Positions 7,929 to 18,655 of a stretch of DNA of 64,000 bases are shown piece by piece. The stretch comes from JACJWR01 sp964474045 (GTDB lineage: Bacteria > Actinomycetota > Actinomycetes > S36-B12 > UBA10799), in NCBI GenBank assembly GCA_964474045.1, contig CAYYRC010000004.1, forward strand, positions 62,001 through 126,000. The letters run 5' to 3'. Numbering within the stretch: position 1 is the stretch's first letter; each line of letters begins with the position of its first letter. The notes under the pieces are model-generated. The model searched no databases. It was not told the DNA's origin and was given only the letters and a program-made list of their open reading frames with translations. The translations under genes were made by a program, and so were the position numbers.

Positions 7929-8375
7929 TTAGGAGGCCGAAGGTGAAGCTGCCTGAGTGGCCGACTGACATGCGGCGCCGGCCGCCGAGGCAGCAGTCTT
8001 GAGGGCCTCCTGGTTGGCCGTGCTGGGGTCAGCCGCCACGGCCGTGTAGGCATTTGCCAGATTCGTGATGACTGTCGCGTCGCCGGAGGGCATCGTGGCA
8101 GCGATCGCGTTCAACGAGGCTGCCGTCGCCGTCGGGTTGGCGTCGGGGTTGTTCTCCATCACCGCATCCACTTGCGTGCACACCTGCGGCCACCCGGCTT
8201 GGGCGGCCGACTCGCCGGCTTCGACACCGCCGGCGAACACTGAAGCGGCTGACTTCGCGTCTGAGGCAGCACTCGCCGCCTCAGAGGCGACTCCGGAGGT
8301 TGAGCCGCCGCACCCCGTGAGAACGGCGCCGATCATGCCTGCTGCCAGGAAGGTCGTGACTTTGTACATGCGCAT
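7929..8375 (-). CDS. Small Ala-rich lipoprotein
   Basis: A 148-aa predicted lipoprotein: MRMYKVTTFLAAGMIGAVLT followed by GC gives a signal peptide with an LTGC lipobox (Cys22). The mature part is dominated by Ala, Ser and Thr and has two cysteines (WPQVC and GAACQ) that could form one disulfide; it looks helical. I do not recognise a family. The start at 8375 is chosen because GGAG lies five bases upstream; the second ATG (8369) is too close to it. It lies downstream of the MFS gene on the same strand with about 107 bases between, so it may have its own promoter (TAGGTT is seen at about 8421-8426 on this strand). Confidence 0.72.
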   Translation of the reverse strand: MRMYKVTTFLAAGMIGAVLTGCGGSTSGVASEAASAASDAKSAASVFAGGVEAGESAAQAGWPQVCTQVDAVMENNPDANPTATAASLNAIAATMPSGDATVITNLANAYTAVAADPSTANQEALKTAASAAGAACQSATQAASPSAS

Positions 8376-8482
8376 GGGAACTCCAAGTGTCGGCGGGCAC
8401 GTCAAGGACCCCATCAACCTATCGACCCAGAGGGGACTGTCTCCCGCCTCCGCCCCGGAATCCAACCGCTCCCCCAACTGCG

Positions 8483-9763
8483 CTAACCCCTGTCCAGGGC
8501 CGTGAACGCGGTCTCCCTCGAGCGCCAGGCCACCACCGCCGCCGCGGCCGCCCACGCCGCCACGTACCAGCCGAAGGCCCACTCGCGGCCGCCGGACTGC
8601 AGCGCGGTAGAGATCAGCGGAGCGGTCCCACCGGCCAGGGCGATGGCGAACGCCCACACGGAGCCGAACCCCGTCCCCCGCAGGCGCATGGGGAAGCGCT
8701 CGATCATGGCCACCATCAGCACAGCCTGCACCGCGGCAACCCCGGGCACGATGACGAGCTGGGCCGCTAGGGCGTGCTGCTGCACCAGCTGCCACAACGC
8801 CACCGGCGCCGTCACGACCACCCACAACATCCCAAAGAGCAGGAAGGGCCTGCGCCCGATGCGATCGCTGGCGGCGGCGACTAGAGGGATGACCAGCACC
8901 AAGACGATCAACCCGGTGACGTTGGCGCTGAAGGCCTGGTCGTCGGGGACCCCGTAGATCTTGGCCAGGCTCGGGAACCCCGCCACGAGCCCGAAGAAGG
9001 CCACCCCGGCCGCTCCCACCATGGCGAAAACGACGCCCGACGAACCTGTGTGCTCCTTGACTGTGCGTCGCACCGGCGCGCGCTCGAAACCTCCCGAGGT
9101 GTCGAGCGGCTCCGGCGCCCCCCGCCGAACCAGGAACCCGATCAAGCCCAGCAACGCGCCGATGGCGAACGGCACCCGCCATCCGAAGTCGTCCATCTGG
9201 TCCGGGGTAAGGATGCGGTTGAGCAACAGTCCGGCCACGGAGCCCAGCACCGTCCCAGCCATGACCGTGGTGGGGAACACGGCCGCGAAGCGCCCTCGGC
9301 GCCCGTCCGGCGCACTCTCCACCAGGAACGCTCCCACCGCCGCGGTCTCGCCGCCCAGCGACAGCCCCTGCACCAGGCGCAGCACCACCAGCAGCGCTGG
9401 CGCCCACATGCCGACTCGGTCATAGGTCGGCAGCAGCGCGATTGCCAGCGTGGCGGCGGCCATGATGAGGATCGACCAGGTCAGGGCAGCTTTGCGCCCG
9501 CGGCGGTCGGAGATGCGCCCCAGGACGACGCTGCCCAGCGGCCGCGCGAAGAAGCCGACCGCAAAAACCGTGAAAGTCGCCATGAGGGAAGCCAGCGGAT
9601 CCGTGCTCGGGAAGAACTGCTGGGCGAAGTAGGTGGCGAACATCGCGTAGACGGTCCAGTCGAACCACTCCACGATGTTCCCAGCGGACCCTGCCAGGAC
9701 GATCCGCCGGAAAGGCCCCGATTGCGGGATCTCGGCGGGGACGTCGAGGGGCGACTCGGCCAT
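8483..9763 (-). CDS. MFS transporter, metabolite:H+ symporter family
   Basis: Twelve-segment secondary transporter, 426 aa. Diagnostic are AGSAGNIVEWFDWTVYAM at the first helix, the loop motif GRISDRRGRK, LRLVQGLSLGGETA in helix 4 and DRIGRRP in the second half; these place it in the metabolite:H+ symporter group that includes ProP, KgtP and ShiA. The substrate (an organic acid or an osmolyte) cannot be read from the sequence. The start is ATG 9763: TAGGGT lies seven bases upstream, the arrangement expected for a leaderless transcript, and an in-frame ATG 48 bases earlier lies upstream of that hexamer. Confidence 0.87.
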   Translation of the reverse strand: MAESPLDVPAEIPQSGPFRRIVLAGSAGNIVEWFDWTVYAMFATYFAQQFFPSTDPLASLMATFTVFAVGFFARPLGSVVLGRISDRRGRKAALTWSILIMAAATLAIALLPTYDRVGMWAPALLVVLRLVQGLSLGGETAAVGAFLVESAPDGRRGRFAAVFPTTVMAGTVLGSVAGLLLNRILTPDQMDDFGWRVPFAIGALLGLIGFLVRRGAPEPLDTSGGFERAPVRRTVKEHTGSSGVVFAMVGAAGVAFFGLVAGFPSLAKIYGVPDDQAFSANVTGLIVLVLVIPLVAAASDRIGRRPFLLFGMLWVVVTAPVALWQLVQQHALAAQLVIVPGVAAVQAVLMVAMIERFPMRLRGTGFGSVWAFAIALAGGTAPLISTALQSGGREWAFGWYVAAWAAAAAVVAWRSRETAFTALDRG

Positions 9764-9770
9764 GCGCGGC

Positions 9771-9776
9771 ACCCTA
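9771..9776 (-). promoter_or_regulatory. -10 element for a leaderless MFS mRNA
   Basis: TAGGGT on the minus strand with a 7-base spacer (9764-9770) to ATG 9763. No ribosome binding site precedes the ATG. The same spacing recurs at eleven other genes of the window. Confidence 0.5.
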
Positions 9777-9899
9777 CGCCGCTGCTGTGCGCGAACGGGG
9801 CCAAGGTTCAAGACAGCGGGGAAACCGTCCGATGGGCCGAATACGTCCTACTTCATGTGAGCCGCGTCACGCATGTCGGCCTGAGTCCACGGAGGAAGC

Positions 9900-12038
<2,139 letters not shown>

Positions 12039-12048
12039 CCGGCCTGCC

Positions 12049-12114
12049 GTTTGCGCCACTTGGCGTCGGTTGCGCCGTGTATACCGGGCGCAGACCGCGC
12101 AAAGTGGCGCAAAC
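12049..12114. terminator. Nested inverted repeat between convergent genes
   Basis: Perfect 13-base arms GTTTGCGCCACTT (12049-12061) and AAGTGGCGCAAAC (12102-12114) enclose a second inverted repeat TGCGCC/GGCGCA (12071-12076 and 12087-12092). It lies between the chitinase stop and the stop of the convergent glycosyltransferase, the position of a bidirectional terminator. No U-run follows either arm, so the activity is inferred. Confidence 0.55.
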
Positions 12115-12120
12115 ATCTGG

Positions 12121-13482
12121 TCACGCCAGCTGGTCCGGGGTTGCCCCGCGACCCAGGCGCTCCAGCGCGTCGGCGGCAACGACCGCTCCATCGACCTGCG
12201 GCACCGAGCGGGCCACCATCTGCGCCCGCATCCGCACGCCTGGCTGCAGCTGGGCGAAGAGGGCGTCGGACACATCCTCGGGGGTCAGGTCCGTCGCCGG
12301 CAGCGTCCGGCCGACTCCCACCAGCTCGGCGCGACGCGCGTTGGCCATCTGCTCCCCGCCGAACGGCACCGTCACCAGGGGCACGCCCGCCTTCATCGCC
12401 TCATTCATCGAGTTGTTGCCCCCATGGGTGATCATCACCGGCACCCAGCGGAGCAGCTCGACCTGCGGGGCGAAGCGCACGACGATGTCGCGCTCGTCGG
12501 CGGCCGCCCGCGCCGCGCGCAGCGACGATCCGGCCGCCACGACCACCCGCAGTCCCAGGCGGTGGGCACCCTCGATGAGGCTGCGGTACACCTCCGGCTG
12601 CCCGTTGAACACCGTCCCGAGTGAGATGAACACCCAGTCGTTCAGGCGGGTGTCGGGGTCGCCCATCCGGTCCCACGGGAAGTCCCGGCTGCCCTCGACG
12701 CGCTCCCCCAGACAGGGTCCGGCCCACAGCACCGGCCCTTCGGCCGATGCGACCAGGTCGGGCCGCGGAGGCTCGAACTGCTCGAAGGTCGTGAGGATGT
12801 TGAGGCCCCGCGCGAACGGCCGCTCGATCAGACCCGGCGCCACCGGTGCCAGACCCAGCTTGGACCGGGCGGCCGCCATGCGCTCGTCCACCATGGTGGT
12901 GGCCGAGGCCATGTTGGCCTCCGCCTCGTCGCCGTCCTCCCCGAGGATCACAGACGCCGGCATCAGGCCGGGCGCCGGAAACGGCAGCCCACTGTGGAAC
13001 ACCGCGGCGAAGTCGATGCCCGCCCGGTCCGCCGCCAACCAGGCCCCGAGCAGGGTGTAGTCCGCCACCACCACGTCGGCGGCTTGGCCGGCAGGCATCG
13101 CGCGCAGGATCGCCCGAGCATCCCACAGCGCCCCGGAGGTGAAGAAATCGACGGCCGCCAGCGTCTCGTCCGAGCCGCGGCGACCCGCGATGCGCAGTCC
13201 CCGCACGAGGCGTGAGGGCCCGGTCGGCAGGTCCAGCACGACGAAGCCGTCCCCGCGCAGGGAGTCCGACACGCGCCCGACCGTGCGGACCTCCTCGGGC
13301 TGCGGCAGCCAGTCCGGGATTGATCGCGAGGTCGAGGCCGCGAACACCACCCGATGCCCGCGGGCGAGCAACTCGCGCCCGATGGCGCGCAGCGCCTGGG
13401 TATGACCGACCGACGGCTGCGCCGCCAGCAGGAACCTTCGCGGACGAGCCGCGCCCGATGCGGGACCCTCGGCGACCGCCAT
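12121..13482 (-). CDS. GT1-type glycosyltransferase (UGT/MGT-like)
   Basis: Soluble GT-B fold glycosyltransferase, 453 aa. The N-terminal half starts with FLLAAQPSVGHTQALRAIGR, the acceptor-side strand-loop-helix with its catalytic-type histidine. The C-terminal half has the nucleotide-sugar signature PVMITHGGNNSMNEAMKAG followed by VPFGGEQMANA, typical of family GT1 enzymes that glycosylate macrolides, sterols or lipids. The start is ATG 13482, with a GGAGGGAGG ribosome binding site. It is divergent from the potassium transporter gene and has no biosynthetic cluster beside it, so the acceptor is unknown. Confidence 0.85.
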   Translation of the reverse strand: MAVAEGPASGAARPRRFLLAAQPSVGHTQALRAIGRELLARGHRVVFAASTSRSIPDWLPQPEEVRTVGRVSDSLRGDGFVVLDLPTGPSRLVRGLRIAGRRGSDETLAAVDFFTSGALWDARAILRAMPAGQAADVVVADYTLLGAWLAADRAGIDFAAVFHSGLPFPAPGLMPASVILGEDGDEAEANMASATTMVDERMAAARSKLGLAPVAPGLIERPFARGLNILTTFEQFEPPRPDLVASAEGPVLWAGPCLGERVEGSRDFPWDRMGDPDTRLNDWVFISLGTVFNGQPEVYRSLIEGAHRLGLRVVVAAGSSLRAARAAADERDIVVRFAPQVELLRWVPVMITHGGNNSMNEAMKAGVPLVTVPFGGEQMANARRAELVGVGRTLPATDLTPEDVSDALFAQLQPGVRMRAQMVARSVPQVDGAVVAADALERLGRGATPDQLA

Positions 13483-13550
13483 CGGTGACCTCCCTCCGCT
13501 GCCCGCCCCCGCCGTCGACCATCAACTCTACGGCGGGTCCCTCCGTGCCC

Positions 13551-13556
13551 TAGCGT
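13551..13556 (+). promoter_or_regulatory. -10 element for a leaderless trkH/ktrB mRNA
   Basis: TAGCGT followed by a 7-base spacer to ATG 13564; no ribosome binding site is present. This supports ATG 13564 over the GTG at 13557 that falls inside the spacer. Confidence 0.45.
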
Positions 13557-13563
13557 GTCGCCC

Positions 13564-14979
13564 ATGAGCACTGGGGTGGCCCCCGCCCGCGGCTCGCACT
13601 GGTGGCTGCGACCGGCGGGCATGATCTTCGCCGCCTACCTGGCGGTGCTCACCGTCGGCACCGCCGCTCTGCTGCTGCCGATCGCACGGGTCGGCGAAGG
13701 CGGCGCCAGCCTGCTGGTCGCCGCGTTCACCGCCACCTCGGTGGTGTCGGTGACGGGGCTCGCCACCGTCGACACCGCGACGTACTGGACCGGATTCGGG
13801 CACGCGGTGATCTTCATCCTGTGCGAGGTCGGAGGCTTGGGGGTGATGACACTCACGTCATTGCTGCTCGTGCGCCTGTCGCACCGGCTGGGGCTGCGCC
13901 AGCGCGTCACCACCGGCGCCGAGGCCGGGGGGTACCTGCCCGGCAACGTCAAACATGTGGTGATCACTGTCGTCCGGGTGGCGCTCGTGGTGCAGATGGC
14001 CGTGGCGGCGGCACTCGCGGCACGGTTCTGGTGGCACTACGGATACGACCCGCTCAAGGCCGCCTGGTACGGCATCTTCCACTCAGCCACGGCCTTCAAC
14101 AACCTGGGCTACGCGCTGTTCAGCGACAACTTGATCGGCTTCGAGGGCGACTGGTGGATCATCACGCCGATCTGCATGGCCATCATCATCGGCGGCCTGG
14201 GCCTGCCGGTGCTGCTGGAGCTCTGGTACCACCGCGAGCGTCTGTACAACCGGGTCCGCCGCATCTTCCGGCGCCGGACGAAGGTCCCGCCGGCGAACGC
14301 GCGTCGCTGGACGATCCATACCAGGATCATGATCGTCGGTTCCGTCATCCTGCTGGTCGGCGGCTTCGTCATCCTAACCCTGAGCGAGTGGGGCAACCCC
14401 GCCACGCTGCAGCCGCTCTCGCTGCCGGACAAGATCCTCGGCGGCATCGGGTTGTCGGTCTTCCCCCGCACCGGTGGCTTCAACTCGCTGGACATCGGCG
14501 AGCTGCGCGACGAGTCGTGGTTCATCACCGACGTACTGATGTTCATCGGGGCCGGCCCGGCCGGCACGAGCGGCGGGCTGAAGGTCAGCACCGTCGCCGT
14601 CATCGGCGCCATCGCCATGACCGAGATCCGCGGCAACCGCGTGACGCACATCTACGACCGCTCCATCCCGGCGGCCACTCAGCGCACCTCCGTGGCGGTG
14701 GCTGCCGCCTTCACGGCGATCACGCTCGGCAGCATCGCCCTGATGCTGGCCATCACCGACTTCAACGAGACCGCGATCATCACCGAGGTGGTCTCCGCCC
14801 TCGGCACGGTGGGGCTCACCACGGGAATCACGCCCGAGCTGGGGGCGCCTGCGCAGCTGCTGGAGATGCTGCTCATGTTCATCGGGCGCCTGGGACCGGT
14901 CACGTTCGCGGCCGCGCTTGCGCTGAACTCACGCACGACCATGTACACGCTCCCCGAGGAAAGGCCCTTCATTGGCTGA
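13564..14979 (+). CDS. TrkH/KtrB-type potassium uptake membrane subunit
   Basis: Membrane subunit of a Ktr/Trk potassium uptake system, 471 aa. Four repeated membrane-pore-membrane units can be traced through their selectivity-filter loops: FTATSVVSVTGLATVD, FHSATAFNNLGYALF, LSVFPRTGGFNSLDI and VVSALGTVGLTTGITP. The conserved glycine of each filter is kept. The stop codon overlaps the start of the regulatory subunit gene by 8 bases. The length and the absence of the extra TrkH N-terminal helices favour the KtrB branch. Confidence 0.92.
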   Translation: MSTGVAPARGSHWWLRPAGMIFAAYLAVLTVGTAALLLPIARVGEGGASLLVAAFTATSVVSVTGLATVDTATYWTGFGHAVIFILCEVGGLGVMTLTSLLLVRLSHRLGLRQRVTTGAEAGGYLPGNVKHVVITVVRVALVVQMAVAAALAARFWWHYGYDPLKAAWYGIFHSATAFNNLGYALFSDNLIGFEGDWWIITPICMAIIIGGLGLPVLLELWYHRERLYNRVRRIFRRRTKVPPANARRWTIHTRIMIVGSVILLVGGFVILTLSEWGNPATLQPLSLPDKILGGIGLSVFPRTGGFNSLDIGELRDESWFITDVLMFIGAGPAGTSGGLKVSTVAVIGAIAMTEIRGNRVTHIYDRSIPAATQRTSVAVAAAFTAITLGSIALMLAITDFNETAIITEVVSALGTVGLTTGITPELGAPAQLLEMLLMFIGRLGPVTFAAALALNSRTTMYTLPEERPFIG

Positions 14980-15454
14980 CGACACGCATTCCCAGGCCCA
15001 CCGGATCCCCGCCCGCATCGCCGCGGGCGACGCAGTGTGCGTGATAGGCCTGGGTCGCTTCGGCTCGTCGGTGGCCCTGGGCCTCATGGACGCCGGGGTG
15101 GAGGTGCTGGGCATCGACTCCGACATCACCATCGTCGACTCCTTGGCCGACCACCTCACCTTCGCCGCCCAGGCCGACTCCACCAGCATGGAGGCGCTGC
15201 AGCAGCTGGCCGTGCCCGAGTTCGACAAGGTCGTCGTAGGGATCGGCGCCAACCTATCGGCGAGCGTTCTGACGGTGTCGCACCTGATCGACTTCGGGGT
15301 GCCGCAGGTGTGGGCCAAGGCCGTCACCGACGATCATGCCCGCATCCTGCGCCAGCTGGGCCTGACCAACGTGATCCAGCCGGAGGCCCAAATCGGCGCC
15401 CAGCTGGCCCAGCAGATCTCCCAACCGAGCGGCAGCGACAAACGATCTGAGTGA
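14972..15454 (+). CDS. KtrA/TrkA-type RCK regulatory subunit lacking the C-terminal domain
   Basis: Cytosolic nucleotide-binding regulator of the potassium channel encoded just upstream, 160 aa. The Rossmann core is clear: VCVIGLGRFGSSVALGLMD, the acidic end of strand 2 (GIDSD), and the dimer region FDKVVVGIGANLSASVLTV. The protein stops after about 140 residues of RCK_N; the RCK_C (TrkA_C) domain that brings KtrA to about 220 aa is missing and no second piece follows. Translation starts at TTG 14972 inside the ktrB stop region, behind GAGGAAAGG. It may be a natural single-domain regulator. Confidence 0.88.
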   Translation: MADDTHSQAHRIPARIAAGDAVCVIGLGRFGSSVALGLMDAGVEVLGIDSDITIVDSLADHLTFAAQADSTSMEALQQLAVPEFDKVVVGIGANLSASVLTVSHLIDFGVPQVWAKAVTDDHARILRQLGLTNVIQPEAQIGAQLAQQISQPSGSDKRSE

Positions 15455-15509
15455 ATCGTCACAATTTCGGGTAGGTCGCGCCGTCGCCGGCCCCCCTCGT
15501 CAGGGAATA

Positions 15510-16700
15510 ATGGCCAACGTGACCCACACTTCACGGAACGGTGCCCGAACCTCGCGCGCCGCCTTGGTAGCGATCGCCATCGCGGCCGGGCTCGGGGCGT
15601 GTGGGACGGCTGCAGGCGAGGGGGCTCAGCAGACTCCGGCACCGCCCATCAACGCGGCCGCCCAACAGGCCCAGTCCGCCGAGGCGCCGGCCGTGGCCCC
15701 GCCGCCGCCTGCGCTCCCGAGCGGCTGCCCGGACCCGGCGGGATGGAGCAACCTGCAGCTCGCGCAGTTCGCCGTCGTGCCCGGCTTCGAGGGCGACGGC
15801 GGCTGGCCGTCGTGGCTGGGCGCGGGGCCGGCAGGGGCGTTCGTCCCGCACGGATCGGCGGGATTCGCGCGCGGCGACATCGCCGACCGGGTGCCCGAGA
15901 GCCCACGCCCGTTCATTGCCGTGGACTACGAGGGCGGGCAGGTGATGGACCTCGCCGGACTCATCGGCGTGGCACCGTCCGCGCGCGAGCAGGCGCGGAC
16001 GATGTCGCCGGAGCAGGTGCGCGCCCTGGCCAACGACCGCGGCGGCGCCATGCGGCACTACGGCATCACCGTGGACTTCGCGCCCGTGCTCGACCTGGAT
16101 CTGGGCAGCCCCATCGTGGGCGACCGCTCGTTCAGTTCCAACCCCGAGGTCGTCGCCGCCTACGCGACCGCCTGGGCGCAGGGTCTGCATGACGGTGGGG
16201 TGATCCCCGTGCTCAAGCACTTCCCGGGGCACGGCTCGGCGCGGGGGGACTCGCACAAGGGCCTGGTGGTCACCGACGCCTGGGACGTGCTGCGCAACCG
16301 CGATGTTCCGGTCTACGCGGAGGTGCTAAAGAACTCCGGGCCGGCCATGGTCATGATGGGACACCTGGTCGTGCCGGGCCTGTCGACCGACCCCGAGTCG
16401 CCGACGTCGGTCGATCCGCAGGCCTACCGGGCGCTGCGCGACACAACCGGGTTCACGGGCCCGGTCATCACCGACGACTTGGCCGCGATGAAGGCGATCA
16501 CCGACCGTCTGAGCATCCCCCAGGCCGTCATCAGCGCCGTGCATGCCGGCGCCGACCTGGCACTCATCACCGAGGCGGCGTCCTACCCCGACTCGGTGCA
16601 GGCACTGGCGTCCTGGGCGGACTCCAACCCCGGCTACCGCCAGCAGCTGATCAACTCGGCCCTGCGGGTGCTGCCCCTGACGCCTTGCGCGACGGGTTGA
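15510..16700 (+). CDS. nagZ: GH3 beta-N-acetylglucosaminidase lipoprotein (NagZ-like)
   Basis: Glycoside hydrolase family 3 enzyme, 396 aa, that would remove beta-linked N-acetylglucosamine from peptidoglycan or chitin fragments. The N-terminus ends in LGAC (Cys31), a perfect lipobox, followed by a Pro-Ala-rich tether to about residue 70, so the enzyme is anchored outside the membrane, unlike cytosolic E. coli NagZ. The NagZ hallmark KHFPGHGSARGDSH (K236 on) supplies the catalytic His/Asp dyad and ITDDLAAMKAI (about 320-330) the nucleophile region. Only the single barrel domain is present. Its 3' end overlaps the convergent cbiX gene by 50 bases. Confidence 0.9.
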   Translation: MANVTHTSRNGARTSRAALVAIAIAAGLGACGTAAGEGAQQTPAPPINAAAQQAQSAEAPAVAPPPPALPSGCPDPAGWSNLQLAQFAVVPGFEGDGGWPSWLGAGPAGAFVPHGSAGFARGDIADRVPESPRPFIAVDYEGGQVMDLAGLIGVAPSAREQARTMSPEQVRALANDRGGAMRHYGITVDFAPVLDLDLGSPIVGDRSFSSNPEVVAAYATAWAQGLHDGGVIPVLKHFPGHGSARGDSHKGLVVTDAWDVLRNRDVPVYAEVLKNSGPAMVMMGHLVVPGLSTDPESPTSVDPQAYRALRDTTGFTGPVITDDLAAMKAITDRLSIPQAVISAVHAGADLALITEAASYPDSVQALASWADSNPGYRQQLINSALRVLPLTPCATG

Positions 16701-17442
16701 TGGGCTGCTCCTCCACCCAGCTGGCCAACGCGTAGGCACAGCTGGCCAGGGCCCCGACTACGTCGGTGGCCACAAAGCCGTGGCTCGCCGCACGATCCAC
16801 AGCGATGTCGGGGAGCTTCCCCTGGGCGTACATCACGGGCACAGCGAAGCCGTCGCCCCCCTTCGCCCGGGACACCTCGGCCACCGCACGGTCCACGTCC
16901 GACCGAGGGCCGTTGGCCACGCTGACGGCAGCTCCCCCCGCGGCCACTGCAGTCGCCAGCGCGTCGAAGGGTGCCATCGCACCCGCCCGCTCGGAGCCTG
17001 CCGTCACCAGCACGATCCGCAGCGTTGCCTCGTCCAGGGCTCCCGGAGCGGTGCCCGACGCACGACCCACTGCCGCCAGCACCGCCGGCGCCAACCGCTC
17101 CGCCGGCATGGGCGCCAACGGCTCGACCACGATCCCGGGCACCGCCGCCTCAGCGCCTGCGACCGCGGTCGGCACGTCGTCGGCCAGGTGGCCCCCGGCG
17201 GTGAGCAGCAACGGCAGCACCCGCACCGGCGACGGTCCGCCGGCTGCACCGAACTGCGCCACCGCCTCGGCCAACGTCGGCCGGTTGTGCTGCAGGTAGG
17301 CCACCGACACCGGAACGCCCCGCAGCTGCGAGCCGACCTGCCGGGCCAGTCGCTCCACGCCCTCCGCGTGGCGGGGGTCGGGGCTGCCATGCGCGAGCAA
17401 CACCAGGGGCGGCGGGTCAGCGCCCCGTGCCGTCTCAGGCAT
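16651..17442 (-). CDS. cbiX: Sirohydrochlorin chelatase (CbiX/SirB-like)
   Basis: Class II chelatase-like protein, 263 aa, expected to insert Fe2+ into sirohydrochlorin, the last step of siroheme synthesis. It is a tandem of two CbiX-type half domains: the first begins LVLLAHGSPDPRHAEGVERL with the metal-binding His and continues to VLPLLLTAGGH, the second begins RIVLVTAGSERAGA and lacks the first His. The start at ATG 17442 overlaps the cysG stop by 8 bases; the longer reading upstream is cysG out of frame. Being last in the sirA-cysH-cysG operon argues for a ferrochelatase rather than a cobaltochelatase role. The convergent overlap with nagZ is 50 bases. Confidence 0.83.
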   Translation of the reverse strand: MPETARGADPPPLVLLAHGSPDPRHAEGVERLARQVGSQLRGVPVSVAYLQHNRPTLAEAVAQFGAAGGPSPVRVLPLLLTAGGHLADDVPTAVAGAEAAVPGIVVEPLAPMPAERLAPAVLAAVGRASGTAPGALDEATLRIVLVTAGSERAGAMAPFDALATAVAAGGAAVSVANGPRSDVDRAVAEVSRAKGGDGFAVPVMYAQGKLPDIAVDRAASHGFVATDVVGALASCAYALASWVEEQPINPSRKASGAAPAGPS

Positions 17443-18655
17443 CTGAGCCGCCGATGCGCCGGCCGACCTCGACCACGTCGCCGACGACGACGACCGCCGG
17501 CGATCCCACGCCCCGAACTGCCGCGACCTGGGCGATGTCGGCCAGGGTCCCGAAGGTGCTGCGCTGCTCGGGCGTCCAGCCGCGCTCGACGATCCCCACG
17601 GGGGTCGCCGCCGGCCAACCATGCGCGATCAGGCCCTCGGCGACCTCGCGCAGCCGACCCACGCCCATGAGCAGCACGAGGGTGGAACCGGCGGCCGCAC
17701 CCCGCGCCTGCTCCAAGGCCTCAGCGGCCGAGTGCGCCGACACCATCGTGAAGGAGGCGGCGACGCCCCTGTGGGTCACCGGGATCCCTGCGGCCGCCGG
17801 CACCGCGACGGCGGACGTGACCCCTGGTACGACCGTCACCGGTACGCCGGCGTCGACACAGGCCAGCGCCTCCTCGCCGCCGCGGCCCAGGACGAAGGGG
17901 TCCCCGCCCTTGAGCCGCACGACGACGTCGCCCTCCGACGCCCGTTGGACCAGCACCTCGTTGATCTGCTCCTGCGGCATCGCATGCGAGCCGGGCGCCT
18001 TCCCGACGTCGATGATCTCGACATCGGGATCCAGGTCGTCCAGCGCCTGCCAGGGTGCCAGGCGGTCGAGCACGACCACGTCGGCCAGCGACAGCAGGCG
18101 GCTGCCGCGCACAGTGATGAGATCCGGATGCCCAGGTCCGCCGCCGACCAGGTAGACGTGGCCGCGGACGCCAGGCGTCCGCCGCCGTCGGCGCAGCGGC
18201 AGCGCCCCCTCAGCCGCGCTGCGCCGCACCGCCGCCGCGACAGCCCTGGCCCGGACTGGGTCGCGCCCCCCGGACACAGCGACCGCGACCCCATCCTCCA
18301 GCTCGATGCTCGCCGCGCCCCAGCCGGGAGAGGCCTCGGCCCGGCCCACGTCGATCAGCCACACGCGCTCGTCGTCGGCCTCCGCGGCGACCAGGTCGTC
18401 GATCGCCGCCGAACCAGTCGCGGCCACGGCGAACCACGCTCCGGCCAGGTCCCCCTGGCGGTAGTCGCGAGCCTCCCAGGCCAACTCGCCGGCGGCGACC
18501 GAGTCCCGCAGGTCCTCGCAGACCGAGGGGGCCACCACCGACACCGCAGCGCCGGCGGCTACCAGGTCCGCCGCCTTGCGCGCGGCTACCGGTCCGCCGC
18601 CCACCACCACTGCCCGGCGCCCGGCGAAGTCGAGGAAGACCGGCAGCCGGCTCAC
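17435..18655 (-). CDS. cysG: Siroheme synthase: precorrin-2 dehydrogenase fused to uroporphyrinogen-III methyltransferase
   Basis: Fusion enzyme of 406 aa that makes sirohydrochlorin from uroporphyrinogen III. The N-terminal 150 residues are the NAD-dependent dehydrogenase (AVVVGGGPVAARKAADL, residues 15-31). From about residue 170 the SAM-dependent methyltransferase follows, with VYLVGGGPGHPDLIT, VVRLKGGDPFVLGRGGEE and the VPGVTSA segment. Start GTG 18655 overlaps the cysH stop (GTGA). An in-frame GTG 15 bases earlier lies inside cysH. Together with CbiX downstream this supplies the siroheme for sulfite reductase encoded by the first gene of the operon. Confidence 0.9.
   Translation of the reverse strand: MSRLPVFLDFAGRRAVVVGGGPVAARKAADLVAAGAAVSVVAPSVCEDLRDSVAAGELAWEARDYRQGDLAGAWFAVAATGSAAIDDLVAAEADDERVWLIDVGRAEASPGWGAASIELEDGVAVAVSGGRDPVRARAVAAAVRRSAAEGALPLRRRRRTPGVRGHVYLVGGGPGHPDLITVRGSRLLSLADVVVLDRLAPWQALDDLDPDVEIIDVGKAPGSHAMPQEQINEVLVQRASEGDVVVRLKGGDPFVLGRGGEEALACVDAGVPVTVVPGVTSAVAVPAAAGIPVTHRGVAASFTMVSAHSAAEALEQARGAAAGSTLVLLMGVGRLREVAEGLIAHGWPAATPVGIVERGWTPEQRSTFGTLADIAQVAAVRGVGSPAVVVVGDVVEVGRRIGGSDA

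Noticed and set aside
9408..9811. Alternative frames over the MFS gene giving Trp/Arg/Pro-rich peptides
   Set aside because: They are shadows of the transporter gene, which has all MFS motifs.
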